From Burkholderiales bacterium (GTDB lineage Bacteria > Pseudomonadota > Gammaproteobacteria > Burkholderiales > SG8-39), in NCBI GenBank assembly GCA_026416295.1, contig JAOAFL010000118.1, positions 1-64,000 on the forward strand: DNA of 64,000 bases, read 5' to 3'. Below are positions 26,981-36,507 of this stretch, one piece after another. How positions within the stretch are numbered: the first letter of the stretch is position 1; each line of letters begins with the position of its first letter. The position numbers were made by a program, and so were the translations under genes. The notes beneath the pieces were generated by a model that was not told the DNA's origin, did not search any database, and saw only the letters and a program-made list of their open reading frames with translations.

Positions 26981-27071
26981 GCGGCGCGTTCTGGTGTCGG
27001 CCGCGGCCGGCGGCCGCTTGACGTTGGTTGCGCAAACGTCAGCCTCCCCCGAACGCGCCGCGAACGGCGCT

Positions 27072-27833
27072 CTATCGCGGCGCCATGCGGATCGCACCGT
27101 CCAGCCGGATCGTCTCGCCGTTCAGCATCTCGTTCTCGACGATGTGGAGCGCGAGCTGGGCGTACTCGGACGGTCGGCCGAGGCGCGACGGAAACGGCAC
27201 CTGCTTCGCGAGCGATTCCTGCACCTCCTTCGGCATGCCGAGGAGCATCGGCGTCTCGAAGATGCCGGGTGCGATGGTGCAGACGCGGATCCCGTTGCGC
27301 GCGAGGTCGCGCGCGACCGGCAGCGTCATGCCGACCACGCCGCCCTTCGACGCCGAGTAGGCCGCCTGGCCGATCTGTCCGTCGAATGCGGCGACCGAGG
27401 CGGTGTTGACGATCACGCCGCGCTCGCCCGCGGCGTTCGGTGCGCCCTTCGCCATCGCGAACGCCGCGAGCCGGATCATGTTGAACGTGCCGATCAGGTT
27501 GACGGTCACCACGCGCACGAAATGCGCGAGGTCGTGCGGCCGGTCCTTGCCGATGGTGCGCTCCGCGGTGCCGATGCCGGCACAGTTGACGAGCACGTGC
27601 AGGCCGCCGAATTCGCGCAACGCCGCCTCCACCGCCGCCTGGCCGTCGGCTTCCGACGTGACGTCGCAGCGCACGAAGCGGCCGCCGAGCTCGCGCGCGA
27701 GCTTTTCGCCCGCGTCGCTCTGCAGATCGGCGATGACGACTTTCGCGCCGCCTTCGGCCGCCAAGCGCGCGGTCGCCGCGCCGAGCCCCGACGCGCCTCC
27801 GGTGACGAGAAACACGCTGTTCTTCACCTGCAT
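27072..27833 (-). CDS. SDR-family 3-hydroxyacyl-CoA dehydrogenase-like protein
   Basis: [70 protein letters not shown]. Confidence 0.93.
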   Translation of the reverse strand: MQVKNSVFLVTGGASGLGAATARLAAEGGAKVVIADLQSDAGEKLARELGGRFVRCDVTSEADGQAAVEAALREFGGLHVLVNCAGIGTAERTIGKDRPHDLAHFVRVVTVNLIGTFNMIRLAAFAMAKGAPNAAGERGVIVNTASVAAFDGQIGQAAYSASKGGVVGMTLPVARDLARNGIRVCTIAPGIFETPMLLGMPKEVQESLAKQVPFPSRLGRPSEYAQLALHIVENEMLNGETIRLDGAIRMAPR

Positions 27834-27881
27834 ACGCCCTCCGTGTCGAGGGCGCGATGCTAGCACGGCGCGCCGCGCCCG

Positions 27882-27906
27882 TATAATCGTTTGATGCCCA
27901 AACGAT
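27882..27906 (+). promoter_or_regulatory. TATAAT -10 overlapped by a perfect palindrome ATCGTTTG-N5-CAAACGAT
   Basis: TATAAT 27882-27887; arms 27886-27893 and 27899-27906; just upstream of the flavoprotein gene. Confidence 0.65.
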
Positions 27907-27922
27907 CGCTGTCGCTGCGCGC

Positions 27923-30900
27923 GTGATCGCCGCCGGCTCGCCGCCCGCGCCGCAGGACCTCTACAGCCGCGAAGGGCTCGCGCGCATCGACGCGCGCTTC
28001 CTCGCGTTCCTCGCCGACGCTGCGCCGGCGCTCGCCGAGCGCCTCGCCGCCGCGCGCACGGCGCCGCAGGCGCTCGCGCCGAAGGAGGAATCGGCGCTGC
28101 TTCTCGCGCTCGCGCCGCACCTGGAGGATTTCCTCGCGCGCCTTTTCGGCATCGTCGCCGAGGCGCAGGCGCTCGCGGCACGGCACCGCGCGCTTCGGCC
28201 GCTGTGGTCGGTGAAGCGCAATTTCGTCCAGCGGCGCGCGCTGCACAAGGTAAGACCCGAGGAGGCGTCGCCAGAGCCGCTCGAGCGCCTGCTGCCGTGG
28301 CCGTTCACCGAGCTCGAGTTCGCGCAGCAGGTGAGCCGCTGGCTCGCCGACGAGGTCGCGAACGCCGAGGCGCTCGAGGCGGCCGCGCGCTACGCCTGCT
28401 GGGCGGTGACGACCGACGCGGGGCGCGCGCGCCACGGTGCAGGCGTGCTCTTCAAGGCGCCGCACAAGCTCGACCCGATGCGCCTCGTGCCGGTCGAGAC
28501 CGATACCGTGCAGGGCTACGCGCGCCACCGCCTTTCGCACCTGCGCCGGCGCGAGGGCTTCGCCCTCACCGATCCGGGGACCGACCTCGCCGGCGCGCTC
28601 GATCAGGCGAACTACTGCATCTGGTGTCACGAGCAGGGCAAGGACTCGTGCTCGAAAGGGTTGCGCGAAAAGCCCCCGGCCGAGGGCTTTCGCCGCACGG
28701 TGTTCGGCGTGCCGCTCGCCGGCTGCCCGCTCGAAGAGCGGATCTCCGAATTCCACACGCTGAAGGCGCAGGGGCTCGCGCTCGCCGCGCTCGCGATGAT
28801 CTGCGTCGACAATCCGATGGTGGCGGCGACCGGCCATCGCATCTGCAACGACTGCATGAAAGCGTGCATCTACCAGAAGCAGACGCCGGTCGACATCCCG
28901 CAGGCCGAGACGCGGACGCTCAAGGACGTGCTCGAGCTGCCGTGGGGCTTCGAAATCTACTCGCTGCTCACGCGCTGGAATCCCCTCGACCTGCGCCGCC
29001 CGCTGCCGCTGCCCGAGACGGGAAAAAAGGTGCTCGTCGTCGGCCTGGGACCCGCCGGCTTTACGCTCGCGCACCATCTGATGAACGACGGCCACACCGT
29101 GGTCGCGATCGACGGCCTGAAGATCGAGCCCCTCGCCCCGGACCTGAGCGGTGTGGACGCCGCCGGGCGCCGCGTGCCGTTCCGCCTGATCCGCGACGTA
29201 CGCGAACTGAACGAACCGCTCGAGTCGCGCGTGATGGCCGGCTTCGGCGGCGTGGCCGAGTACGGCATCACCGTACGCTGGGACAAGAACTTCCTGAAGA
29301 TCGTGCGCCTGCTGCTCGAGCGGCGCGCGCAGTTCGCGATGTTCGGCGGCGTGCGTTTCGGCGGCACGTTGACGCTCGAGGACGCCTGGCGCCTCGGCTT
29401 CGACCACGTCGCGCTGTGCGTCGGCGCCGGCCGGCCGACGGTGCTCGACATCCCGAACGGCCTTGCGCGCGGGGTGCGCGCCGCTTCCGACTTCCTGATG
29501 GCGCTGCAACTCACCGGCGCGGCGAAGGCCGACTCGATCGCCAACATGCAGCTGCGGCTTCCGGTGGTCGTGGTGGGCGGCGGGCTCACCGCGATCGACA
29601 CCGCGACCGAATCGCTCGCCTACTACGTCGTGCAGGTCGAGAAGTTCCTCGCGCGCTACGAGGCGCTCGCCGCCGAGCGCGGCGAGGAAGCGGTGCGCGA
29701 AGGCTGGGACGACGAGGAGCGCGAGACTGCGGAAGAATTCCTCGCCCACGCGCGCGCGATCCGCGCCGAGCGCGCGCAGGCGGCGCGCGAAGGCCGCGCC
29801 CCGCGCATCGTCGAGCTGCTGCAGCACTGGGGCGGCGTCACCATCGCCTACCGGCGCCGGCTCGTCGACAGCCCCGCCTACACGCTCAACCACGAGGAGG
29901 TGCAAAAAGCGCTCGAGGAAGGCGTCTGGTTCGCCGAGCAGCTCGCGCCGGTGGCGATCGAGGTCGATCACTACGGCGCCGCGCGCGCGATCGTCATGCG
30001 CCATCAGCCGAGCGGCCGCGAACAGCGCCTGCCCGCGCGCACCGTGTTCGTCGCCGCCGGCACGCAGCCGAACACCGTGCTCGCGCGCGAGCATGGCGCG
30101 CCGTTCTGCCTGGACGGCAAGTATTTCGCGGCGTGCGACGAGGAGGGGCGCCCGGTGCGCCCGGAGCCGGCGAGCGCGAAGCCGCGCGCGGCGCAGGTGC
30201 TCCTTGCGCGCGAGCCCGACGGCCGGTTCGTCAGCTTCTTCGGCGACGTGCACCCCTCCTACTTCGGCAACGTGGTCAAGGCGATGGCCTCGGCCAAGCA
30301 GGGCTATCCGCAGGTCACGCGCGTGCTCGCAAGGCGCGCGGCCGCGAGCCCGATGCCGCGCGAGGCGTTTTTCGCGCGCCTCGCGGCCGCGCTGCTCGCC
30401 ACTGTCGAGCGCGTCGAGCGCCTGACGCCGACGATCGTCGAAGTGCAGGTGCGCGCGCCCCTTGCCGCGCGCAACTTCCGGCCCGGCCAGTTCTTTCGCC
30501 TGCAGAACTTCGAGACGCTCGCCCCGCTCGTGTGCGGTACCCGCATGCAGATGGAGGGGCTCGCGATGACGGGCGCCTGGGTCGATCCGGACCGAGGGCT
30601 GGTGTCGGTGATCGCACTGGAGATGGGCGGCTCGAGCAACCTGTGCGCGATGCTGCAGCCCGGCGAGCCGGTCGTCCTGATGGGACCGACGGGGTCGCCG
30701 ACCCGTATCGCCGGCGGCGAAACCGTGGTGCTCTGCGGCGGCGGGCTCGGCAACGCGGTGCTCTTTTCGATCGGTGCGGCGCTGCGCGCGGCCGGCTCGC
30801 GCGTGCTCTACTTTGCCGGCTACAAGCGGCTCGCCGATCGCTACAAGGTCGCCGAGATCGAGCAGGCGGCCGACGTCGTCGTCTGGTGCTGCGACGAGGC

Positions 30901-31372
30901 GCCGGGGTTCGCGCCGGGCCGGCCGCAGGACCGGGCGTTCGTCGGAAACCTCGTTCAGGCGATGGACGCCTACGCCGAAGGCCGGCTCGGCACACCACCG
31001 ATCCGGCTGGAGGAGGCCGACCGCATCATCGCGATCGGCTCGGACCGCATGATGGCGGCGGTCGCGCGCGCGCGCCACGAGGTGCTGCGCGCGCACCTGA
31101 GACCGCGGCATGTCGCGATCGGCTCGATCAACTCGCCGATGCAGTGCATGATGAAGGAGATCTGCGCGCAGTGCCTGCAGCCGCACCGCGATCCCGCAAC
31201 CGGCGAGACGCGCGTCGTCTTCTCCTGCTTCGACCAGGACCAGGACCTCGACCGGGTGGACTTCAGATCGCTCAACGACCGCCTGCGCCAGAACTCGCTC
31301 GCGGAGAAGCTCACCGCACGCTGGCTCGCGCACTGCCGGCCCGAGCTGGCGCGCGCGCGTCGGCTCGTCTGA
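27923..31372 (+). CDS. 1149-aa fused Fe-S/FAD/NAD(P) oxidoreductase: N-terminal extension, GltD/NfnB-like module, then PyrK/NfnA-like module
   Basis: Cys motifs [57 protein letters not shown] and [17 protein letters not shown] dinucleotide sites; [14 protein letters not shown] and [20 protein letters not shown] reductase motifs; C-terminal [11 protein letters not shown]...FSCFD. Confidence 0.88.
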   Translation: MIAAGSPPAPQDLYSREGLARIDARFLAFLADAAPALAERLAAARTAPQALAPKEESALLLALAPHLEDFLARLFGIVAEAQALAARHRALRPLWSVKRNFVQRRALHKVRPEEASPEPLERLLPWPFTELEFAQQVSRWLADEVANAEALEAAARYACWAVTTDAGRARHGAGVLFKAPHKLDPMRLVPVETDTVQGYARHRLSHLRRREGFALTDPGTDLAGALDQANYCIWCHEQGKDSCSKGLREKPPAEGFRRTVFGVPLAGCPLEERISEFHTLKAQGLALAALAMICVDNPMVAATGHRICNDCMKACIYQKQTPVDIPQAETRTLKDVLELPWGFEIYSLLTRWNPLDLRRPLPLPETGKKVLVVGLGPAGFTLAHHLMNDGHTVVAIDGLKIEPLAPDLSGVDAAGRRVPFRLIRDVRELNEPLESRVMAGFGGVAEYGITVRWDKNFLKIVRLLLERRAQFAMFGGVRFGGTLTLEDAWRLGFDHVALCVGAGRPTVLDIPNGLARGVRAASDFLMALQLTGAAKADSIANMQLRLPVVVVGGGLTAIDTATESLAYYVVQVEKFLARYEALAAERGEEAVREGWDDEERETAEEFLAHARAIRAERAQAAREGRAPRIVELLQHWGGVTIAYRRRLVDSPAYTLNHEEVQKALEEGVWFAEQLAPVAIEVDHYGAARAIVMRHQPSGREQRLPARTVFVAAGTQPNTVLAREHGAPFCLDGKYFAACDEEGRPVRPEPASAKPRAAQVLLAREPDGRFVSFFGDVHPSYFGNVVKAMASAKQGYPQVTRVLARRAAASPMPREAFFARLAAALLATVERVERLTPTIVEVQVRAPLAARNFRPGQFFRLQNFETLAPLVCGTRMQMEGLAMTGAWVDPDRGLVSVIALEMGGSSNLCAMLQPGEPVVLMGPTGSPTRIAGGETVVLCGGGLGNAVLFSIGAALRAAGSRVLYFAGYKRLADRYKVAEIEQAADVVVWCCDEAPGFAPGRPQDRAFVGNLVQAMDAYAEGRLGTPPIRLEEADRIIAIGSDRMMAAVARARHEVLRAHLRPRHVAIGSINSPMQCMMKEICAQCLQPHRDPATGETRVVFSCFDQDQDLDRVDFRSLNDRLRQNSLAEKLTARWLAHCRPELARARRLV

Positions 31373-31385
31373 GTCCGGGGCGCGC

Positions 31386-32498
31386 TCAGTCGCCGAAGCA
31401 GATGCCGAGCCCGCGCGCGGTGCGCACCGTGTCGGAGTTAGGCGGCACGCGACGGATGCGCCGCGCGACGCGCGAAAGCGGCACGTAGCGAACGCTCGGC
31501 GGATCGAGCGCGACCATGACGCCGCGCCGCCCTTCGGCGAGCGCGCGCACCGCCGCCGCCCCGAAGCGCAGCGAAATCAGCCGGTCGAACGTGGTCGGCG
31601 AGCCGCCGCGCAGAAGGTGTCCGAGCACGACGTGGCGCGTCTCCTTGCCGGTGCGCGGCGCGAGCGCCTTCGCCACGCGCTCGCCGATACCGCCGAGACG
31701 CTCGCCGCCGCCCAGCCGCTGCTCGACGATCGCGCGCGCGCCCCCCTTCGGCCGCGCGCCTTCGGCGACGACGACGATCGAGTAGTTCTGCCCGGCTGCT
31801 TCGCGCGCGCGAAGCGCAGCCGCGACCTTGTCGATGTCGAACGGTATTTCGGGGATGAGGATCGCGTGCGCGTCGGCCGCGACCCCGGCGTTCAGCGCGA
31901 TCCAGCCGGCATAGCGCCCCATCACCTCGACCACGATCACGCGCCGGTGCGAGGCGGCGGTGCTGTGCAGCCGCTCGATGCATTCGGTGGCGAACGAGAC
32001 CGCGGTGTCGAAGCCGAAGGTGATGACGGTGTGCGCGAGATCGTTGTCGATCGTCTTCGGCACGCCGACGACCCACAGGCCCTTTTTCGCGAGCCCGTGC
32101 GCGATCGACAGCGACCCGTCGCCGCCGATCGCGACCAGCGCGTCGATGCCCTCGCGCTGGAAGGCGCGCATCAGCTCGTCGGAGCGATCGCGCAGCACGA
32201 CCTTGCCGTCGGCGCGGCGCACGGGGTAGCGGAACGGATCGCCGGCGTTGGTGGTGCCGAGGATCGTGCCCCCGAGCCAGGTGATGCCTTCCACCCGTTC
32301 GGGCGTCAGCGGCACCAAGCCGCCGCCGCGCATCGGCGCGAGCAGGCCGTCGTAGCTGTCGCGGATGCCGACGCACTCCCAGCCGTAACGCCGCGCGGTG
32401 AGCACGGCGCCGCGGATCACCGCGTTCAGGCCCGGCGCGTCGCCGCCGCCGGTATTGATCGCGATGCGGCGGATCGGCCGCGCGTTCGCCTTCGCCAT
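31386..32498 (-). CDS. 6-phosphofructokinase (phosphoryl donor ambiguous)
   Basis: NTGGGDAPGLNAVIRG, ALVAIGGDGSLSIAHGL, VVGVPKTIDNDLAHT, VVEVMGRYAGWIAL, LGHLLRGGSPTTFDR. Confidence 0.93.
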   Translation of the reverse strand: MAKANARPIRRIAINTGGGDAPGLNAVIRGAVLTARRYGWECVGIRDSYDGLLAPMRGGGLVPLTPERVEGITWLGGTILGTTNAGDPFRYPVRRADGKVVLRDRSDELMRAFQREGIDALVAIGGDGSLSIAHGLAKKGLWVVGVPKTIDNDLAHTVITFGFDTAVSFATECIERLHSTAASHRRVIVVEVMGRYAGWIALNAGVAADAHAILIPEIPFDIDKVAAALRAREAAGQNYSIVVVAEGARPKGGARAIVEQRLGGGERLGGIGERVAKALAPRTGKETRHVVLGHLLRGGSPTTFDRLISLRFGAAAVRALAEGRRGVMVALDPPSVRYVPLSRVARRIRRVPPNSDTVRTARGLGICFGD

Positions 32499-32725
32499 GC
32501 GCTGCCCTCGTTTGCGTGCCGACGTCCGGGCGAATCTTACCCTGCGCCCATCGCCTGGCGGCGCCGCACGCTCGCGAGTCGGATCCGCCGCCGCCGTCGC
32601 CGTGCGCGGCAGAAAAGCCGGAGCGGACCGCAGGTCAGCGGACTCGCGCGCTCGGCGATCGAGGCCGGGGCCGGTCCGATCGGCGCTCGCCCGCGACGGC
32701 GCACGGGCGGGCGCCGCGAGGCCGC

Positions 32726-34138
32726 TCAGACGCCTGGCGGTCGGCGTCGGTGCCAGTCGGTTTCGCGTTGGTAGGCGTGACCCAGGCGCAGTAGCAGCGC
32801 CTCGGCGAAGGGACGGCCGATCAGCTGGAACGCGCACGGCAGCCCGTTCGGCTGAAAGCCGCAGGGGACGGCGAGCGCGGGAACGCCGAGGAAGTTCGCA
32901 GGCCGTACGAGCCGCGTGACGCTCGCGAGCACCTCGGTCATGCGCGCGCCGCCCCGCACGTCGGTTTCGGCGATCGTCGGCGTCGCGAACGAGACGACCG
33001 GCGCATGCAGCGCGTCCACTTTAGACATCACGTGCGCGAGCCACTGCTTGAGCGCCCGGTCGCGCAGCCGAAGCGCATTGATGTACTGCACGGCGCCGAT
33101 GCAGGCACCGAGCTCCAGCCGCGCACGCAGCTGCTCGGAATAGTCCTGCGGCCGCTCGCGCAGCCAGCGCGCGTGCAGCGCCGCCGCCTCGGCAGCGATG
33201 ATCGCGGTGCCCGCGTGGTTCCAAGGCTCGAGGTCCGGCAAGTCCACTTCGACGATGCGGCAGCCGAGCGCGGCGAACACGTCGAGGCTCTCGCGCACCG
33301 GGCGCTCGATCGCGGGATCCACCCCGTCGTAAAAGTAGCGCCGAGGAACCCCGATGCGAAGGCCTTCGACGGGGCGCTCGAGGTCCGCGACGTAATCGGG
33401 CACCGGAAGCGGGCTGCTCGTCGCATCGAGCGGGTCGTTGCCCGCGATCGCCTGCAGAAGAAGGGCGCAGTCCTCGACCGTGCGCGCAAGCGGCCCGACC
33501 GTGTCCATCGAGTACGCGAGCGGCATCGCGCCGGCGCGCGAGACGCGGCCCCAGGTGGGTTTCAGTCCCGTCACGCCGCAGAAATGCGCTGGAAGCCGGA
33601 TCGAGCCGCCGGTGTCTGAGCCGAGCGCGGCGAAGTTCGCGCGCGCGGCGACCGAGGCGCCCGAGCCGCTGGACGAGCCGCCGGTGATGTACGACGGGTT
33701 CCAGGCGTTGCGGCAGTGGCCGAGGTGATAGTTGTGCCCGGTGGGCCCGTAGGCGAACTCGGTCATGTGAAGCACGCCGAACTGGATCGCGCCGGCGGCA
33801 TCGAGCCGCTTGAGCACCGTCGCGGTGGCCGGGGCCGGGCGCGCGGGACCGATCCTCGAGCCGAGGCTCGAGGCGACGCCTTCGCGATAGAACATGTCCT
33901 TGTGCGCCATCGGCACGCCGTGGAGCGGGCCGGCCACCGCGCCGCGCGCAAGGCTTCGGTCGGCGGCCTCCGCCGCAGCGAGCGCCTCTTCTGCGTCGAT
34001 GCGCACGAAACAGTTGAGCCGTGCGTGCGCTCGCTCGGCCGCCGCGAGCGTCGCCTGCATCACTTCGCGGGCGCTCGCCTTTTTCGCGCGCAGCAGCCGG
34101 GCGAGTTCTGCCGCGCCCGCGTGCAAAAGCTCGCTCAC
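32726..34138 (-). CDS. Amidase-signature hydrolase (AtzE/GatA-like)
   Basis: GPLHGVPMAHKDMFYREG, YITGGSSSGSGASVAARANFAALGSDTGGSIRLPAHFCGVTGLKPTWGRVS; GTG start overlapping the AtzG-like stop. Confidence 0.92.
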   Translation of the reverse strand: MSELLHAGAAELARLLRAKKASAREVMQATLAAAERAHARLNCFVRIDAEEALAAAEAADRSLARGAVAGPLHGVPMAHKDMFYREGVASSLGSRIGPARPAPATATVLKRLDAAGAIQFGVLHMTEFAYGPTGHNYHLGHCRNAWNPSYITGGSSSGSGASVAARANFAALGSDTGGSIRLPAHFCGVTGLKPTWGRVSRAGAMPLAYSMDTVGPLARTVEDCALLLQAIAGNDPLDATSSPLPVPDYVADLERPVEGLRIGVPRRYFYDGVDPAIERPVRESLDVFAALGCRIVEVDLPDLEPWNHAGTAIIAAEAAALHARWLRERPQDYSEQLRARLELGACIGAVQYINALRLRDRALKQWLAHVMSKVDALHAPVVSFATPTIAETDVRGGARMTEVLASVTRLVRPANFLGVPALAVPCGFQPNGLPCAFQLIGRPFAEALLLRLGHAYQRETDWHRRRPPGV

Positions 34139-34332
34139 GACGCGCCTCGCGCGAGCGTCGCGACGAAGGAGGACGGTTCGACCTCGAATTCGAGCGTACC
34201 GGTCGCCGCGCGCTCGGCCGCGAGCTGCCGCGCGAGCGTTTCGGCGATCGCGCCGATTCGCGCCTGTGGGATCGCGACGCCCGCGAGCGCGGCGTACGTG
34301 CGCAACGCTTCCGTCTTCTCGTCCATGCTCAT
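34135..34332 (-). CDS. AtzG-like (DUF4089/GatC-type) small amidase partner
   Basis: 65 aa, LAGVAIPQARIGAIAETLARQLAAERAATGTLEFEVEPSSFVATL; overlaps the amidase start by 4 bp. Confidence 0.7.
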   Translation of the reverse strand: MSMDEKTEALRTYAALAGVAIPQARIGAIAETLARQLAAERAATGTLEFEVEPSSFVATLARGAS

Positions 34333-35480
34333 GCCTGCGGAACGAGGGCCTGCGCGAGCGCGGGCTGCCGCTCGAGCGCGACCTCGAGGTAGTCGCAGCG
34401 CGAGGGCACGTCGGGCGCGACGTGCATCGCGCCGCGCGCAAGCTCCATCACGACCGAGGCGACCGACTCGATCCGCAGATACCAGGGCGCCTGCGGGTCG
34501 GGCCGCCGGCAGACGGACGACAGCCCGTCGCTTTCGTCGCGCAGCAGTGCCTGCAGGTCCTGCGGACCGAGCCTCGCCCGCGAGGCGACGAACGCGCGCG
34601 CGCGCTCAAGGCGCGGCCGCGACGACAGGCTCTCGGCAGGCGCCGCCTCGCCTGCCGCGAGCGCCGGATCGAGAAAGTGATTGGTATGACAGAGCACGCC
34701 GCCTTCGGCGCGCACGACGCCCGCGCCGGCGGGCGACAGCTCGAAGCTCGCGATGCTGCCCGCGGCATCCGCGCAAAGGATGTTCGACGAGGCCGCGTAG
34801 CGCAGGCGCCCGACGAGCGCCTCGGCCTCGCCGACGCGCTCGCACGCGAGGAGCCTGCGAAGCAGTACGTGCACCGGAACGCCGGGCCGCAACCCGTCGT
34901 CCCGCGAGCGCAGGATGTTCAGGCAGACGCCGAGCCCGCGCTCGTTCAGGCCGATCTTCGCGAGCATACCCGCCTCCGTGAGCGTGAGGTAGGCCGTGGA
35001 GCCCGTCTGCGCACGAATGAGGACCAGCGCCTGCCGTTGAGTCCCCAGCCAATCCCAGTTCTGTGCGAGCAGCGCGCCGCCCGTCGCGCTCCGACCCGGC
35101 CCGACCGCGATCGCCGTGCATTCGCCGAGGTCCGCCGCGCGCCGGGCCGCCGCAAGCCACGTCTCGTGCGCCGGCTCCGGAAAACTCGGCGGCAGGAGTT
35201 CGGTGCGGCAGTTGAGCGCGAGGATATCGGCCACGCCGTAGCCGCTTCCCGCGGCGATGCCTTCGATCTCATCGAAGAGCGCGGCATCCAGCTCGCGGAT
35301 CGGGCCCGCGTAGCGGCCGGCGAGCGCCTGCACTTCGCTCCAGTCGAGGCCGCAGCGTGCAAAAAGCGCCCGGTAACTCGCGATCGAGACGCCGATTCGC
35401 TCGCGCGCTGCCCTTCCGTAGGCCGCGCCGCGCTCGAACGGGCTGCCGGAAAGCTCGATCAAGGGAAACATGCCCGCCAT
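34329..35480 (-). CDS. C45-family autoproteolytic acyltransferase/hydrolase (isopenicillin-N acyltransferase-like)
   Basis: GSPFERGAAYGRAARERI, GECTAIAVGPGRSATGGALLAQNWDW (candidate nucleophile Cys), GVLCHTNHFLDP. Confidence 0.85.
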   Translation of the reverse strand: MAGMFPLIELSGSPFERGAAYGRAARERIGVSIASYRALFARCGLDWSEVQALAGRYAGPIRELDAALFDEIEGIAAGSGYGVADILALNCRTELLPPSFPEPAHETWLAAARRAADLGECTAIAVGPGRSATGGALLAQNWDWLGTQRQALVLIRAQTGSTAYLTLTEAGMLAKIGLNERGLGVCLNILRSRDDGLRPGVPVHVLLRRLLACERVGEAEALVGRLRYAASSNILCADAAGSIASFELSPAGAGVVRAEGGVLCHTNHFLDPALAAGEAAPAESLSSRPRLERARAFVASRARLGPQDLQALLRDESDGLSSVCRRPDPQAPWYLRIESVASVVMELARGAMHVAPDVPSRCDYLEVALERQPALAQALVPQA

Positions 35481-35481
35481 C

Positions 35482-35898
35482 CTACCCTGCGCCGCCGAAG
35501 GCGGCGGGCGCGGTTTCGCTGCGCAGCGTCGCCACCGTCGCCCCGAGCACCGCGAGCACCGGAACGACGAAAAGCGCAAGGCTCAACGCGAGGCCGGCGC
35601 GCGGCGGGCGCGCCGCGCGCCAGCGCGTCCAGGCGGTGAGCAGCACGAGCGCTCCCATCGCCCAGCAGAAGAGTTCGAGGAGCGGCCCGCTCCAGCGCCA
35701 GCCGACGAGCAGGCCGACCCCGCCCGCGAACCCCATCAGCCACAGGCCGAAGAGGATCGAATCGTCCACCACGCGCGCCGCGAGCTGCGCGCGGTCGCCG
35801 CGCAGATGCACCGCGATCACGATCCAGGCGCCGGCGAGCAGCGCCGCACCGCAGACGAGCGCGTAGAGCCAGCCGATCAACTCGACGGAAAGCAGCAT
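35482..35898 (-). CDS. Small integral membrane protein of unknown function
   Basis: 138 aa with about four hydrophobic segments; 1-bp gap to the C45 gene. Confidence 0.65.
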   Translation of the reverse strand: MLLSVELIGWLYALVCGAALLAGAWIVIAVHLRGDRAQLAARVVDDSILFGLWLMGFAGGVGLLVGWRWSGPLLELFCWAMGALVLLTAWTRWRAARPPRAGLALSLALFVVPVLAVLGATVATLRSETAPAAFGGAG

Positions 35899-36507
35899 TG
35901 CCCGGCTACTCTACGCACATTTGCGCTCGCGCGCACGACCGGCGGCTCGGGAGCCCGGGATCGGTCGTCCTCAGGAAGGCCGGAACGGCCGGTACCCCGG
36001 ACCGCGCGAGCGAACGGAGGCCACAGTCGATGCGCTCGCGCGGGGTCGCCATCGCGCAAGGTCTGCGGTGCGCGGCCGCGCGCGACCTCTCGACCTTCGC
36101 CGACGAGGCGTTCTCGCCGCCCGGCAGGATGAAGTCCTTCGTTCGGTCGATGCAATCGTGCGGATGCCGCGCCGGGAATACGCCTGAGCGCATCCCACGA
36201 TAGACGAACGCCTCTGGGCCCACTCTCGGGTTTTCGAGCGGCCGAGCACGCCGGTGTTATCGCGATCGGTCATGTCGCGCATCGCCGGCCTTGCGCTTCT
36301 CGCGAGCGTGAAAGTGGACGAAAAAAATCGGATCACCCTGCTGTGCCGGCTCGGTCAACCGCGATGGAAACGACGCGGTGCCGATCGGCGCTGCGTTCGC
36401 GCGCCGGGGATGGTTTTTTCGCGGCGCAGCATTCCGCGTTCTACGCCTGGCCATCGCTCGCTTCTGCGTTTACACTGTGCGGCGATCTAATCCATGGAGG
36501 AGGCCCG

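Noticed and set aside
27020-27040. GACGTT...AACGTC and nested TTGCGCAA near 27030
   Set aside because: Short arms and no T-run; not distinguishable from chance in this intergenic remnant.
27860-31333. 1157-aa minus ORF
   Set aside because: Shadow of the flavoprotein gene; low-complexity Arg/His composition and no domains.
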